From: an uncultured Coriobacteriaceae bacterium
Lineage (GTDB): Bacteria; Actinomycetota; Coriobacteriia; Coriobacteriales; Coriobacteriaceae
Reading direction: 5' to 3'
Length of the DNA stretch: 64,000 nucleotides
Assembly (NCBI GenBank): GCA_944322305.1
Contig: CALUOP010000007.1
Coordinates: 1-64,000, forward strand
The notes under the pieces are model-generated. The model had not been told where the DNA came from. It saw only the letters and a program-made list of their open reading frames with translations, and searched no databases. Positions within the stretch are counted from its first letter, which is position 1. Every line of letters starts with the position of its first letter. The position numbers and the translations under genes are program-made. Shown here in pieces: positions 26,011-34,111 of the stretch.

Positions 26011-27201
26011 ATGGCAGACGAGAAGGCCAAGGTTTACTTCACCAACCTGCGCACCTACGGCCGCGAGAGCCAGCTCGACAAGCTCAAGCGCCTCATCAAG
26101 AAGGCGGGCATCGGTGAGATCGACTTCGAGAACAAGTTCGTGGCGATCAAGATCCACTTCGGCGAGCTGGGCAACCTGAGCTTTTTGCGTCCCAACTACG
26201 CCCGCGCCGTTGCCGACGTGGTGAAGGAGCTGGGCGGCAAGCCCTTCCTCACCGACTGCAACACGCTGTACGTGGGCAGCCGCAAAAACGCGCTCGAACA
26301 CATCGACGCCGCCTATCAGAACGGCTTCACGCCCTACGCCACCGGCTGCCACGTGATCATCGCCGACGGCCTCAAGGGTACCGACGAGACGCTCGTGCCG
26401 GTGAAGAACGGCGAGTACGTCAAGGAGGCCAAGATCGGCCACGCTCTCATGGACGCCGACATCGTGATCAGCCTCACGCACTTCAAGGGTCACGAGCAGG
26501 CCGGTTTCGGCGGTTGCATGAAGAACCTCGGCATGGGCGGCGGCAGCCGCGCCGGCAAGATGGAGCAGCACGCCGCCGGCAAGCCCAGCGTGCACACCGA
26601 GAGCTGCATCGGCTGCCGCGCGTGCGAGCGCATCTGCGCCCACGGCGCCATCAGCTTCGAGGGCACGCGCGAGCGTGAGCTGGCAAACGGCGCCACGCGC
26701 ACCGTGCACGTGGCCTCGATCGACCACGACCGCTGCGTGGGTTGCGGTCGCTGCATCGGCGCCTGCAACCAGGACGCCATCAAGCCCGACTTCGACGCCG
26801 CGGTTGACGTGCTGAACTACAAGATCGCCGAGTATACGCAGGCTATCGTGCAGGACCGTCCGCAGTTCCACATCTCGCTGGCCATGGACATCAGCCCCAA
26901 CTGCGACTGCCATCCCGAGAACGACACACCCATCCTGCCCGACCTGGGCATGTTCGCGAGCTTCGACCCGGTGGCCATCGACCAGGCCGCCATCGACATG
27001 GCGCTGGCCCAGCAGCCGCTGCCCAACACCGAGCTCACCGACATGCGCGCCAAGCTGGAGGCCGAGGGCGGCGTGCCCGAGCGCTGCGAGCACGACCACT
27101 TCAACCTGACGCACCCCGACACCAATTGGCGGAGCATGATCGAGCACGCCGAGAAGATCGGCTTGGGCACGAGCCACTACGAGCTGATCGAGGTCAAGTA
27201 G
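26011..27201 (+). CDS. DUF362 domain protein with two 4Fe-4S motifs
   Basis: 396 aa. The DUF362 module (AIKIHFGELGNLSFLRP, KPFLTDCNTLYVG, GFGGCMKNLGMGGGSRAGK) is interrupted near residue 190 by a ferredoxin insert: CIGCRACERICAHGAI and CVGCGRCIGACNQDAI, two [4Fe-4S] sites. After it the DUF362 fold resumes (MDISPNCDCHPENDTPILPD). Such proteins are common in anaerobes and are thought to be redox or metal-related; no reaction is established. It could connect to the ferredoxin pool used by Ech. The start at 26011 follows AAAAGGGGAGGGTCACGT; terminator at 27243. Confidence 0.85.
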   Translation: MADEKAKVYFTNLRTYGRESQLDKLKRLIKKAGIGEIDFENKFVAIKIHFGELGNLSFLRPNYARAVADVVKELGGKPFLTDCNTLYVGSRKNALEHIDAAYQNGFTPYATGCHVIIADGLKGTDETLVPVKNGEYVKEAKIGHALMDADIVISLTHFKGHEQAGFGGCMKNLGMGGGSRAGKMEQHAAGKPSVHTESCIGCRACERICAHGAISFEGTRERELANGATRTVHVASIDHDRCVGCGRCIGACNQDAIKPDFDAAVDVLNYKIAEYTQAIVQDRPQFHISLAMDISPNCDCHPENDTPILPDLGMFASFDPVAIDQAAIDMALAQQPLPNTELTDMRAKLEAEGGVPERCEHDHFNLTHPDTNWRSMIEHAEKIGLGTSHYELIEVK

Positions 27202-27242
27202 CGCGCGACGCCAAAGCGCGCGGCAGCAGCACATGCGTCTGC

Positions 27243-27273
27243 GGCGTCCCGTTTCGGCGGGGCGCCGTTTTTT
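27243..27273 (+). terminator. Intrinsic terminator after DUF362 gene
   Basis: Stem GGCGTCCCG (27243-27251) with CGGGGCGCC (27258-27266), one G-T pair, followed by GTTTTTT. Confidence 0.85.
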
Positions 27274-27415
27274 ATCGCCCGGGAGGCGCTGCGCTTGCAC
27301 ATATGTTGCCCGGGGCGCTGCGCGTGCGGAAATGTCACGCTAAAACGCCGCGCCAGCACCGTTTTTCTGCTATAGTGTTGCGGACTTCATTCATTTTTGG
27401 AGGCTTGCTCAAGCT

Positions 27416-28300
27416 ATGCCCGCATCTGGCGACAAACCCAAGCCGCGAAGTACCTTCGCGGCGGCCCCCGACGCAACCGACGGCGCTGCTGCGCCTGCGG
27501 CTGCCCCTGAACCTGCGGCTTCGGCTATGCCCGCCGCGTCTTTCTCTCACAGCCAAATGACTGACGAGGCCCAGGTGCCTGCCGCGTCTCTGTCCGAAAG
27601 CGGCGCGCGCGCCGGCACGCCCGTCGATCCCGCGCCTGCTGTCAACGCCCCCGCCCGCGACGACGCCCCGCTCTACACGGTGGGCGAGGAGATCGCCAAC
27701 GCCGTGACGCACGGTCTGGGCGCCATGCTCGGCGTGGCGGCGCTCGTGCTGCTCATCGTGAAGGCCGTGGCCGACGGCGGCGGCCCGGTAGCGCTTACCT
27801 CGGCCATCGTGTTCGGTATCTCGCTCATCTTGGAGTACAGTGCCTCGACGCTTTACCACGCCATCACGTACCCGCCGGTCAAGCGCGTGCTGCGCATCAT
27901 CGACCACAGCTGCATCTACCTGCTGATCGCCGGCAGCTACACGCCGTTCACGCTGGGGCCCCTGCTCGACCACGGCGGCCTGGTGATCTTCGGCACCGTG
28001 TGGGTCATGGCCATCGCTGGCATCGTGCTCGAGCTCTTCTGGCGCGAGCGCCAGCCCCGCTGGCTCACCGTGGCCATCTACCTGGTGATGGGGTGGCTCG
28101 TCATCTTCGAGCTTCCCACGCTGCTGGCGGTTCTGCCGCTGCCCTGCCTGGTGCTGGTGGCGGCCGGCGGCCTGTGCTACACCGTGGGCACCGCCTTCTA
28201 CCTCATGAAGCGCATCCGCTACATGCACAGCATCTGGCACCTGTGGGTGCTGGCGGGTAGCATCTGCCAGTTTTTGGCGGTGATCCTCTTCATCATCTGA
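27416..28300 (+). CDS. Hemolysin III / PAQR family membrane protein
   Basis: 294 aa. An 85-residue Ala/Pro-rich N-terminus precedes a seven-helix membrane domain. Family motifs with likely metal ligands are ILEYSASTLYHA, IDHSCIYLLIAGSYTPF and YMHSIWHLWVLAGS (conserved Ser, His, Asp and His). Bacterial members resemble YqfA/HlyIII; their physiological role is unclear despite the name. The long N-terminus is unusual for the family, and an internal start near the first helix cannot be excluded. The chosen ATG follows TGGAGGC; a TATAGT at 27370 may be the -10 box. Confidence 0.86.
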   Translation: MPASGDKPKPRSTFAAAPDATDGAAAPAAAPEPAASAMPAASFSHSQMTDEAQVPAASLSESGARAGTPVDPAPAVNAPARDDAPLYTVGEEIANAVTHGLGAMLGVAALVLLIVKAVADGGGPVALTSAIVFGISLILEYSASTLYHAITYPPVKRVLRIIDHSCIYLLIAGSYTPFTLGPLLDHGGLVIFGTVWVMAIAGIVLELFWRERQPRWLTVAIYLVMGWLVIFELPTLLAVLPLPCLVLVAAGGLCYTVGTAFYLMKRIRYMHSIWHLWVLAGSICQFLAVILFII

Positions 28301-28456
28301 TCCTGCTTCCGGCCTGGTTGCCGCCAGCTGCCTGCGCCCGGCCTTGCCGCCGCAGCGCCGCTTCCGCGGTAAGCCCGGTCTGTCCCGCGCGGCAGCGCCA
28401 TCCGGCGCCGCCCACCCTCGTTCCGCTCACGTACCAGGAGGTTTGATCTCCGCTCT

Positions 28457-29842
28457 ATGGAAGTCTTTCTGAGCATCCTCGCAACGTTCGTTCTCACCTT
28501 GGTCAACGGCTACTTCTCCATGTCCGAGATGGCGCTGACCACCGCCAAGCGCGCCAGCCTCGAGCACGACGCCGACGAGGGCGACAAGCGCGCGCAGAAG
28601 GCGCTCAAGCTCGCCGCCGACTCGGCCAACTTCCTCGCCACCATCCAGGTGGCCATCACCTTTGTCGGGTTCTTCTCGGCTATGGTGTCCTCCACCACGC
28701 TGTCCGAGCCGCTCTCCGCATGGCTTTCGAGCTTCGGCCTGGCGCCGCTCACCGCGGTGGCCCCCGTGATCTCGCCCATCATCATCACAGTTATCGTGTC
28801 GTACCTGTCCATCGTCATCGGCGAGCTCGTGCCCAAGCGCATCGGCCTCACCGACGCCGAGGGCATGGCCAAGAGCGTGGCCGGCCCGCTGGCGGCGTTC
28901 GCCAAGGTGGCGCGCCCGCTGGTGTGGCTCACCGGCGCGAGCGCCAACGGCATCTCCAAGCTTTTGGGCATCAAGAGCGCCGACGACCGCCAGAACGTGT
29001 CGGAAGAGGAGATCAAGTACATGATCGCCGAGCAGGACACCCTGCTTGACGAGGAGAAGCGCATGATCCACGAGGTATTCGACCTGGGCGACACCATCGC
29101 ACGCGAGGTCATGGTGCCGCGCGTCGACACCACCATGGCCGAGGACACCGCCACCGTGGCCGAGGTTCTCGACCTCATGCGCCACACGGGCTTCTCGCGC
29201 GTGCCGGTGTTCCACGACGACCCCGACCGCATCGTGGGCATCGCGCACATCAAGGACCTGCTGGCGCCGGCGCTCTCGGACGCCGAGGCCGAGCCGGTGG
29301 CCAAGTACCTGCGCGAGCCCGACTTCGTGCCCGACACCAAGGACATCCTGCCCTTGCTCTCCGAGATGCAGGCTGCGCACGACCAGATGGTCATCGTGGT
29401 GGACGAGTACGGCGGTACGGCGGGCGTGATCACCATCGAGGACATCGTTGAGGAGATCGTCGGCGAGATCGAGGACGAGTTCGACCCCGACAACAAGTAC
29501 CTCACGCGGCTCTCGCGCCGCGAGTGGCTCGTAGACGGCCGCTTTAGCTGCGACGACGCCATCGAGCTGGGTTGGCCCATCCAGGAGTCCGACGAGTACG
29601 AGACCCTGGCCGGCTGGATTTTGGAGTACGTGGACTCGGTGCCCGACATCGGCGAGGTCTTCGAGGTCGAGGGTTACCGCTTCAAGATCCAGAGCATGCG
29701 CGGCCATCGCATCTCGCTGGTACGCGTGGTGGCGCCCGAGGAGCCTGAGCCCGAGGTTGAGGGCGAGGGTGCCGCCGAGGGCGAGAAGCGCGCTGCGGCC
29801 GAGGACGCGCCCGAGCCTGCGACCAAGGCCGCCGAGAAGTAA
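28457..29842 (+). CDS. CNNM/CBS domain transporter-like protein (HlyC/CorC family)
   Basis: 461 aa. The N-terminal DUF21/CNNM membrane domain (LTLVNGYFSMSEMALTTAKRA, then VAITFVGFFSAMVSS) is followed by a CBS pair (about residues 205-330: EVMVPRVDTTMAED, VPVFHDDPDRIVGI, MVIVVDEYGGTAGVITIEDI) and a C-terminal CorC/HlyC domain (GRFSCDDAIEL, IGEVFEVEGYRFKI). The family is linked to Mg2+ or other divalent-cation efflux. A charged Glu/Ala-rich tail ends the protein. The start follows AGGAGG; a terminator lies at 29851. Confidence 0.9.
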   Translation: MEVFLSILATFVLTLVNGYFSMSEMALTTAKRASLEHDADEGDKRAQKALKLAADSANFLATIQVAITFVGFFSAMVSSTTLSEPLSAWLSSFGLAPLTAVAPVISPIIITVIVSYLSIVIGELVPKRIGLTDAEGMAKSVAGPLAAFAKVARPLVWLTGASANGISKLLGIKSADDRQNVSEEEIKYMIAEQDTLLDEEKRMIHEVFDLGDTIAREVMVPRVDTTMAEDTATVAEVLDLMRHTGFSRVPVFHDDPDRIVGIAHIKDLLAPALSDAEAEPVAKYLREPDFVPDTKDILPLLSEMQAAHDQMVIVVDEYGGTAGVITIEDIVEEIVGEIEDEFDPDNKYLTRLSRREWLVDGRFSCDDAIELGWPIQESDEYETLAGWILEYVDSVPDIGEVFEVEGYRFKIQSMRGHRISLVRVVAPEEPEPEVEGEGAAEGEKRAAAEDAPEPATKAAEK

Positions 29843-29850
29843 GCGGTTTC

Positions 29851-29888
29851 GCCGCGCCCGCCCCGGGGGTGGGCGCGGCTTCGTTTTT
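29851..29888 (+). terminator. Intrinsic terminator after the CNNM/CBS gene
   Basis: Stem GCCGCGCCC (29851-29859) with GGGCGCGGC (29871-29879), extended inside by CCCC/GGGG, followed by TTCGTTTTTG. Confidence 0.85.
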
Positions 29889-29920
29889 GCTGCGGCGCGT
29901 TCGTCCGCCGCGCGCCCGGG

Positions 29921-29940
29921 TCGCGCGTTCGGGGTATCAT
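29921..29940 (+). promoter_or_regulatory. Putative promoter segment
   Basis: TCGCGCGTTCGGGGTATCAT, with TATCAT as a possible -10. It nearly matches the segment before the YtxH gene at 32799-32818 (TTCGCGCATTCGGGGTATAAT in two parts). It lies 60 bases upstream of the next start. Confidence 0.4.
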
Positions 29941-29998
29941 GAAGCGCATCAAGGCGATATCGTCGCGGCGGCAAGCCGCGTAAGGGGAGAGAGGGACC

Positions 29999-30556
29999 AT
30001 GGCCGGTTTGTTTGACATCCGCTCGATTACCGTAGGCCCCGAGAAGTGCACGGCCACCGTTGCGGTGGTGCTCGGCGCGCCGCTGATGACCTCCGACGAC
30101 CTGGAGGCCGCCGCCGCGGTGTACTACCTGGCGCCCGGCATCGTTGACCAGGCTTGTCTGGGCGACGCCGGCAAGACCTTCAAGGACTGCATGGGCTCAA
30201 CCGAGATCGCGCACCTGCTCGAGCACCTCACCATCGAGATCATGAGCAAGACCGGCTTGGCCGGCAAGGTGGTCTGCGGCCGCACGCGCACGGTTTCCAC
30301 CGAGCGCGCCTCCGAGCTCATGGGTGAGCAGTACGCCGGCCGCGTCTTCGAGATCGACCTGTCGTGCCCCGACGACGTGCTGGCCATCGGCGCGCTTTCC
30401 TCGGCAGCCTTCATCATGGAGTGGGCCTTCTTCCACCGCGACCAGCCGGCGCCCGACTTCAAGGGCACGGTGGCGGCGCTCGCTCAGCTGGTGGAGAGCC
30501 TGTCCGGCACCACGGCCGACCAGGGCGCTGACTCTGCGGGGGACGCAGAGGCGTAA
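29999..30556 (+). CDS. Stand-alone protein resembling the cyanophycin synthetase N-terminal domain
   Basis: 185 aa. Its centre (STEIAHLLEHLTIEIMSKTG, then CGRTR and EQYAGRVFEIDL) closely resembles the N-terminal domain of cyanophycin synthetase CphA, as I recall it: MGHIVEHVALELQ, FGRTR and AGRYAGRAAVRL. The ATP-grasp and Mur-ligase-like domains of CphA are absent, so it cannot polymerise cyanophycin alone. It could be a polymer- or peptide-binding module, or an unrelated family that reuses the fold. It starts after GGGGAGAGAGGGACC and stands alone between the CNNM/CBS gene and the two-component system. A GC-rich hairpin follows at 30564. Confidence 0.6.
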   Translation: MAGLFDIRSITVGPEKCTATVAVVLGAPLMTSDDLEAAAAVYYLAPGIVDQACLGDAGKTFKDCMGSTEIAHLLEHLTIEIMSKTGLAGKVVCGRTRTVSTERASELMGEQYAGRVFEIDLSCPDDVLAIGALSSAAFIMEWAFFHRDQPAPDFKGTVAALAQLVESLSGTTADQGADSAGDAEA

Positions 30557-30563
30557 GGGCGCC

Positions 30564-30586
30564 CTGCGCGGGTGGTGCCCGCGCAG
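30564..30586 (+). terminator. GC-rich hairpin, possible terminator
   Basis: A 9-bp perfect stem CTGCGCGGG (30564-30572) with CCCGCGCAG (30578-30586), loop TGGTG. No T run follows, so factor-independent termination is uncertain. Confidence 0.5.
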
Positions 30587-30712
30587 TCGCTTGGCAGCCG
30601 CCCGCCCACGCGCATGCCCGTCCGTGCGGTGGCGTGTGTGGAGAAGCCATGGTTCAGGGGAAGTTCAGTGCCGCTGGGTAGAATAAAGCATCCCAACGGC
30701 ATGGAGGATCCC

Positions 30713-31390
30713 ATGAACATCCTGATCGTAGAAGACGAACCCCGCCTGGCCGAGGCGCTGGCGCACATCCTCGAAGAGTCCGATTACCACACCGAGATCG
30801 TGGGCAACGGCAACGACGCGCTCTCATACGCCCGCTCCCAGCTCTACGATCTGGTTCTGCTCGACATCATGCTGCCGGGCATCGACGGCTTGGAAGTGGT
30901 GCGCACCATGCGCCACGAGAACATCTCCACGCCGGTGCTTTTGCTCACCGCCCGCACTGAGACGGCCGACAAGGTCAAGGGCCTGGACGCCGGCGCCGAC
31001 GACTACATGACCAAGCCGTTCGAGGCGGAAGAGCTTCTCGCCCGTGTGCGAGCGCTGCTCCGCCGCCAGGGCGAGGTGGTTTTTGACGAGATCACCTGCG
31101 GCGACCTCACGCTCAACCTCTCCACGCACGAGCTGGTGTGCGGCTCTAAGAAGGTGCACCTCTCGCACAAGGAGTTCGAGGTGGCCAAGCTCCTTATGAG
31201 CTCGCCCAACCAGGTGTTCTCCAAAGAGACGCTGCTCAACAAGGTGTGGGGCATCGACGCCGACGCCACCGAGAACAGCGTGGAGGCCTACATCTCGTTC
31301 TTACGCAAGAAGCTGCGCTTTTTGAACTCCACGGTGGACATCAACACCATCCGCATGCTGGGGTACCGCATCTCTCTGCCCGAAGCGTAA
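30713..31390 (+). CDS. OmpR-family two-component response regulator
   Basis: 225 aa, typical length. The receiver domain has the acidic pair in VEDEP, phospho-acceptor D51 in LVLLDIMLPG, the conserved Thr in LLLTARTE and Lys in YMTKPFEAEELLARV. The C-terminal winged helix (LTLNLSTHELVCGSKKVHLS, FSKETLLNKVWG) is OmpR/PhoB type. ATG 30713 is chosen for the GGAGG five bases upstream. The kinase gene follows after 15 bases, so the two are co-transcribed. Target genes and stimulus are unknown. Confidence 0.93.
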   Translation: MNILIVEDEPRLAEALAHILEESDYHTEIVGNGNDALSYARSQLYDLVLLDIMLPGIDGLEVVRTMRHENISTPVLLLTARTETADKVKGLDAGADDYMTKPFEAEELLARVRALLRRQGEVVFDEITCGDLTLNLSTHELVCGSKKVHLSHKEFEVAKLLMSSPNQVFSKETLLNKVWGIDADATENSVEAYISFLRKKLRFLNSTVDINTIRMLGYRISLPEA

Positions 31391-31405
31391 CGGCGCGCGC
31401 CTGCC

Positions 31406-32698
31406 ATGCTCAAGCGCCTGCGCCGCAAGATCGTCATCCTCATCACGAGCCTCGTCGGCATCATCTTGGTTGTCTCGGTGCTGGCGGGGCCGCTGTGGCT
31501 GGGTGTGAAGATAAACGCGGCCGCCGGGAAGGTGCTGCACCTCTCGGCCGAGATAGGGCCGACCGCCCTCTTGCTGCCGCGCATCGGGCGCACGCCCTCG
31601 CAGGAGGGGGACGCGCTGCGCGACGCCGCCAGCACCCTCGACGACCTGGCCGGCTCGGGTTACCCCGTGTACTGCGCCAGCGTCACAACCGACGGGCTGG
31701 TTATCGCGAGCAACGCCGACACGGTCGACATCTACCCCGAGGTGCTTTCGGAGGCGCTCGACCGCGCGCTTGAGAGCCCGTCGGACAGCGGGCGCCTCAC
31801 CGACCTGCGCATCATGTACGCCCGCGTTGAGACGGACGACGGCTACAACGTGGCGTTTCTTGACACCGGCGCCATCGACAGCAACATCGAGAGCTCGATT
31901 GGCGACGCCCTGTTCCGCGTGGTGGTGGGGCTCGCGTTGCTCTTTGGGCTGGCGGTGCTGTTTGCCCGCTACGTGACCCGCCCGGTCGAGAACGCCTGGA
32001 GCCAGCAGCAGCGCTTCGTGGCCGACGCCTCGCACGAGCTCAAGACCCCGCTCACGGTGATCTTGGCCAGCGCCGACATCATGCGCCAGCATCCCGAGAA
32101 GACGGTGGGCGACCAAGACACGTGGCTCGCCGCCATAGAGGACGAGGGCAAGCGCATGAAGAAGCTGGTGGAGGAGCTTTTGGCTGCCGCCCGCGCCGGC
32201 GAGGAAGAGGAGAGCGCCGCCGCGCGCAAGCACGAGCCTGCCGCGCGCGTGGACGTGAGCGAGCTTGCCGAGGGCTCGTGCCTGCAGTTCGAGGCCGTGG
32301 CCTTCGACAAGGGCATCGACTTTGACTGGAGCGTTGCGCCGGGCCTTGCCTGCATGGGTGACACGGACTCCCTCGAGCGGCTGGTGCGCATTCTGCTCGA
32401 CAACGCCATGAAGTACGCCGGCCCGCCCGGCAAGGCGCGCGTGGAGCTGGCAGCCGAGCACCAGGGCACGCGCGTGGTGATCGGCGTGCGCAACTCCGGC
32501 GACCCCATCGACCCCGAGGTGCTGCCGCACCTGTTCGACCGCTTTTACCGTGCGGACTCGTCGCGCACCGACGGCAGCTCGTTTGGGCTGGGGCTCTTCA
32601 TCGCGCAGTCCATCGCGCACGCGCACAAGGGCAAGATTAGCGTCACGAGCACCGCCGAGGACGGCACGCGCTTCACCTGCTCGTTGCCGGCCGCCTGA
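31406..32698 (+). CDS. Sensor histidine kinase
   Basis: 430 aa. A first membrane helix (IVILITSLVGIILVVSVLAG) is followed by an extracytoplasmic sensor region (about 35-170), a second helix (ALFRVVVGLALLFGLAVLF read in part), and the HisKA domain with H210 in ASHELKTPLTVI. The ATPase domain shows N (ILLDNAMKYA), G1 region, F (FDRFYRADSS) and G2 (GLGLF) boxes. No clear HAMP domain is seen. It phosphorylates the response regulator encoded just upstream. The start has only a weak site, consistent with translational coupling. Confidence 0.92.
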   Translation: MLKRLRRKIVILITSLVGIILVVSVLAGPLWLGVKINAAAGKVLHLSAEIGPTALLLPRIGRTPSQEGDALRDAASTLDDLAGSGYPVYCASVTTDGLVIASNADTVDIYPEVLSEALDRALESPSDSGRLTDLRIMYARVETDDGYNVAFLDTGAIDSNIESSIGDALFRVVVGLALLFGLAVLFARYVTRPVENAWSQQQRFVADASHELKTPLTVILASADIMRQHPEKTVGDQDTWLAAIEDEGKRMKKLVEELLAAARAGEEEESAAARKHEPAARVDVSELAEGSCLQFEAVAFDKGIDFDWSVAPGLACMGDTDSLERLVRILLDNAMKYAGPPGKARVELAAEHQGTRVVIGVRNSGDPIDPEVLPHLFDRFYRADSSRTDGSSFGLGLFIAQSIAHAHKGKISVTSTAEDGTRFTCSLPAA

Positions 32699-32812
32699 CG
32701 GCCGTCTAAGGGGTCGGTGCCCGGACTGGAACGTTTTGCCGGCGCGCGGTTGCTGTTGCGGCCGCTCTGTTACCGTCTGCCCGAACGATCGAGGGCGTTC
32801 GCGCATTCGGGG

Positions 32813-32818
32813 TATAAT
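32813..32818 (+). promoter_or_regulatory. Putative -10 box of the YtxH/PRC-barrel operon
   Basis: Consensus TATAAT 46 bases before the YtxH start, preceded by CGCGCATTCGGGG, a context shared with 29921-29940. No obvious -35 box was found at standard spacing. Confidence 0.45.
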
Positions 32819-32858
32819 CAACGTCACGTACGCACTCCCTTATTGCTAGGAGGAAGCT

Positions 32859-33233
32859 ATGAGCAAGTTCACCTTAGGTTTCTTCACCGGCGCCCTCATG
32901 GGCGCTGCCGCCGGCGCCGTTGCCGGCATTCTGCTCGCTCCCCGCTCGGGCGCTGAGACCCGCGCCATGGCCGCCGACGCTGCCAACGACGCGTGGGACA
33001 GCGCTGTTGACATGTACGAGAGCACGCGCGACCAGGTGCGCTCCGCCGTTGACGACTTCGGTCCCATGGTCGACGCCAAGACCGATCAGCTCCGTGCCAA
33101 GGTCGACCTCGCCCGCGAGCGCATGGACCAGCTGCGCGAGAGCCTGAACGACGCCGTGGCCTCTACCACCCCCGCCGCCGACGTGGTGGTTGAGCCGGTT
33201 GCCCCCACGGCCGACATGCCCGTCGAGGCGTAA
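32859..33233 (+). CDS. YtxH domain-containing protein
   Basis: 124 aa. A Gly/Ala-rich N-terminal hydrophobic segment (LGFFTGALMGAAAGAVAGILLAP, shown in part) followed by RSGAETR is the YtxH/gas-vesicle-like stress protein signature. The rest is a charged amphipathic helix (about 35-105) and a short acidic tail. Such proteins are membrane-associated stress or envelope factors of unknown mechanism. It follows AGGAGGAAGCT and ends with TAATG, overlapping the next start by one base. Confidence 0.85.
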   Translation: MSKFTLGFFTGALMGAAAGAVAGILLAPRSGAETRAMAADAANDAWDSAVDMYESTRDQVRSAVDDFGPMVDAKTDQLRAKVDLARERMDQLRESLNDAVASTTPAADVVVEPVAPTADMPVEA

Positions 33234-34021
33234 TGCTCTCCGTACGGGAGCTGCAGCGCCTGCGCGTGTGCCGCGACCTGCCCGAGAAGCGCCGCACCGA
33301 CAAGGACGGCGTGCCCCGCACGTTGCCGCGCCTGGGAAAGATCCACCACGCGGTTTTCTCGCCTGACGGAACCCGCGCGGTGGGTTTCATGGTGCGCCAG
33401 CCCGACATCGCCGGCATGATCAAGCAGCCCGACGTGTTCGTGGCGCTGGACTCCCTGGGCTACCGCGACGGCGCGCTGGTGGTTGACGCGCGCAAAGACG
33501 CGTGCGACAAGCGCGCGATCGACCGCCTGGGCCTCGACTTCGACCGCTGCATCCTGTGGGTGGGCATGGACGTGCGCACCGAGGACGGCAAGAAGATGGG
33601 GTACTGCTCGGACGCGGTCATAGACTTCAAAACCGGCGCGGTGGGTTACTTCGAGGTGACCGAGGGCGCTGCCGCCGAGGCGCTGCTCGGCACCGTTGAG
33701 CTGCCGGCGTCCTACATCGTGGGGTACGAAAGCGGCTTTATGGTGGTGCGCAACGAAGCGCGCGAGCTTGCGCCCAAGGGGGGCGCCGCCGCCAAGGCCG
33801 CCGAGGCCAGCGTGGTGGTGGGCGCCAAAGCCAAAGAGGCTGGCGAGATGATCGGCGCGCAAGCCAGCAAGGCTGCCAAGAAGTTCGACGACTCCGCCTC
33901 CGTGGCGGTGAGCAAGGGCGGCCGCGCGCTGGGACGCCAGCTCAAGAAGACGCACGGGATGTTCTCGGCCTTCAAGAGCGAGTACCAAAAGGCCGCGGGC
34001 ACCTCCAAAAAGAAACACTGA
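33233..34021 (+). CDS. PRC-barrel-like domain protein
   Basis: 262 aa. The N-terminal ~180 residues appear to be PRC-barrel-like beta domains: LGKIHHAVFSPDGTRAVGFMV, then GKKMGYCSDAVIDFKTGAVGYFEV, both 'feature-then-strand' units typical of the fold. Residues ~180-240 are an Ala/Lys-rich helix like that of YtxH. It is translationally coupled to the YtxH gene, suggesting that the two act together at the membrane or envelope. Function is unknown; the domain call is from pattern only. Confidence 0.65.
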   Translation: MLSVRELQRLRVCRDLPEKRRTDKDGVPRTLPRLGKIHHAVFSPDGTRAVGFMVRQPDIAGMIKQPDVFVALDSLGYRDGALVVDARKDACDKRAIDRLGLDFDRCILWVGMDVRTEDGKKMGYCSDAVIDFKTGAVGYFEVTEGAAAEALLGTVELPASYIVGYESGFMVVRNEARELAPKGGAAAKAAEASVVVGAKAKEAGEMIGAQASKAAKKFDDSASVAVSKGGRALGRQLKKTHGMFSAFKSEYQKAAGTSKKKH

Positions 34022-34111
34022 CGCGCTCAGCGCGCAAACGCTTGCCGCGCGGGGGTGCGCGGGCACCAAGGCCCGCCAACGCCTGCCGGCAAGTTTACGC
34101 TGGGAGAAACG

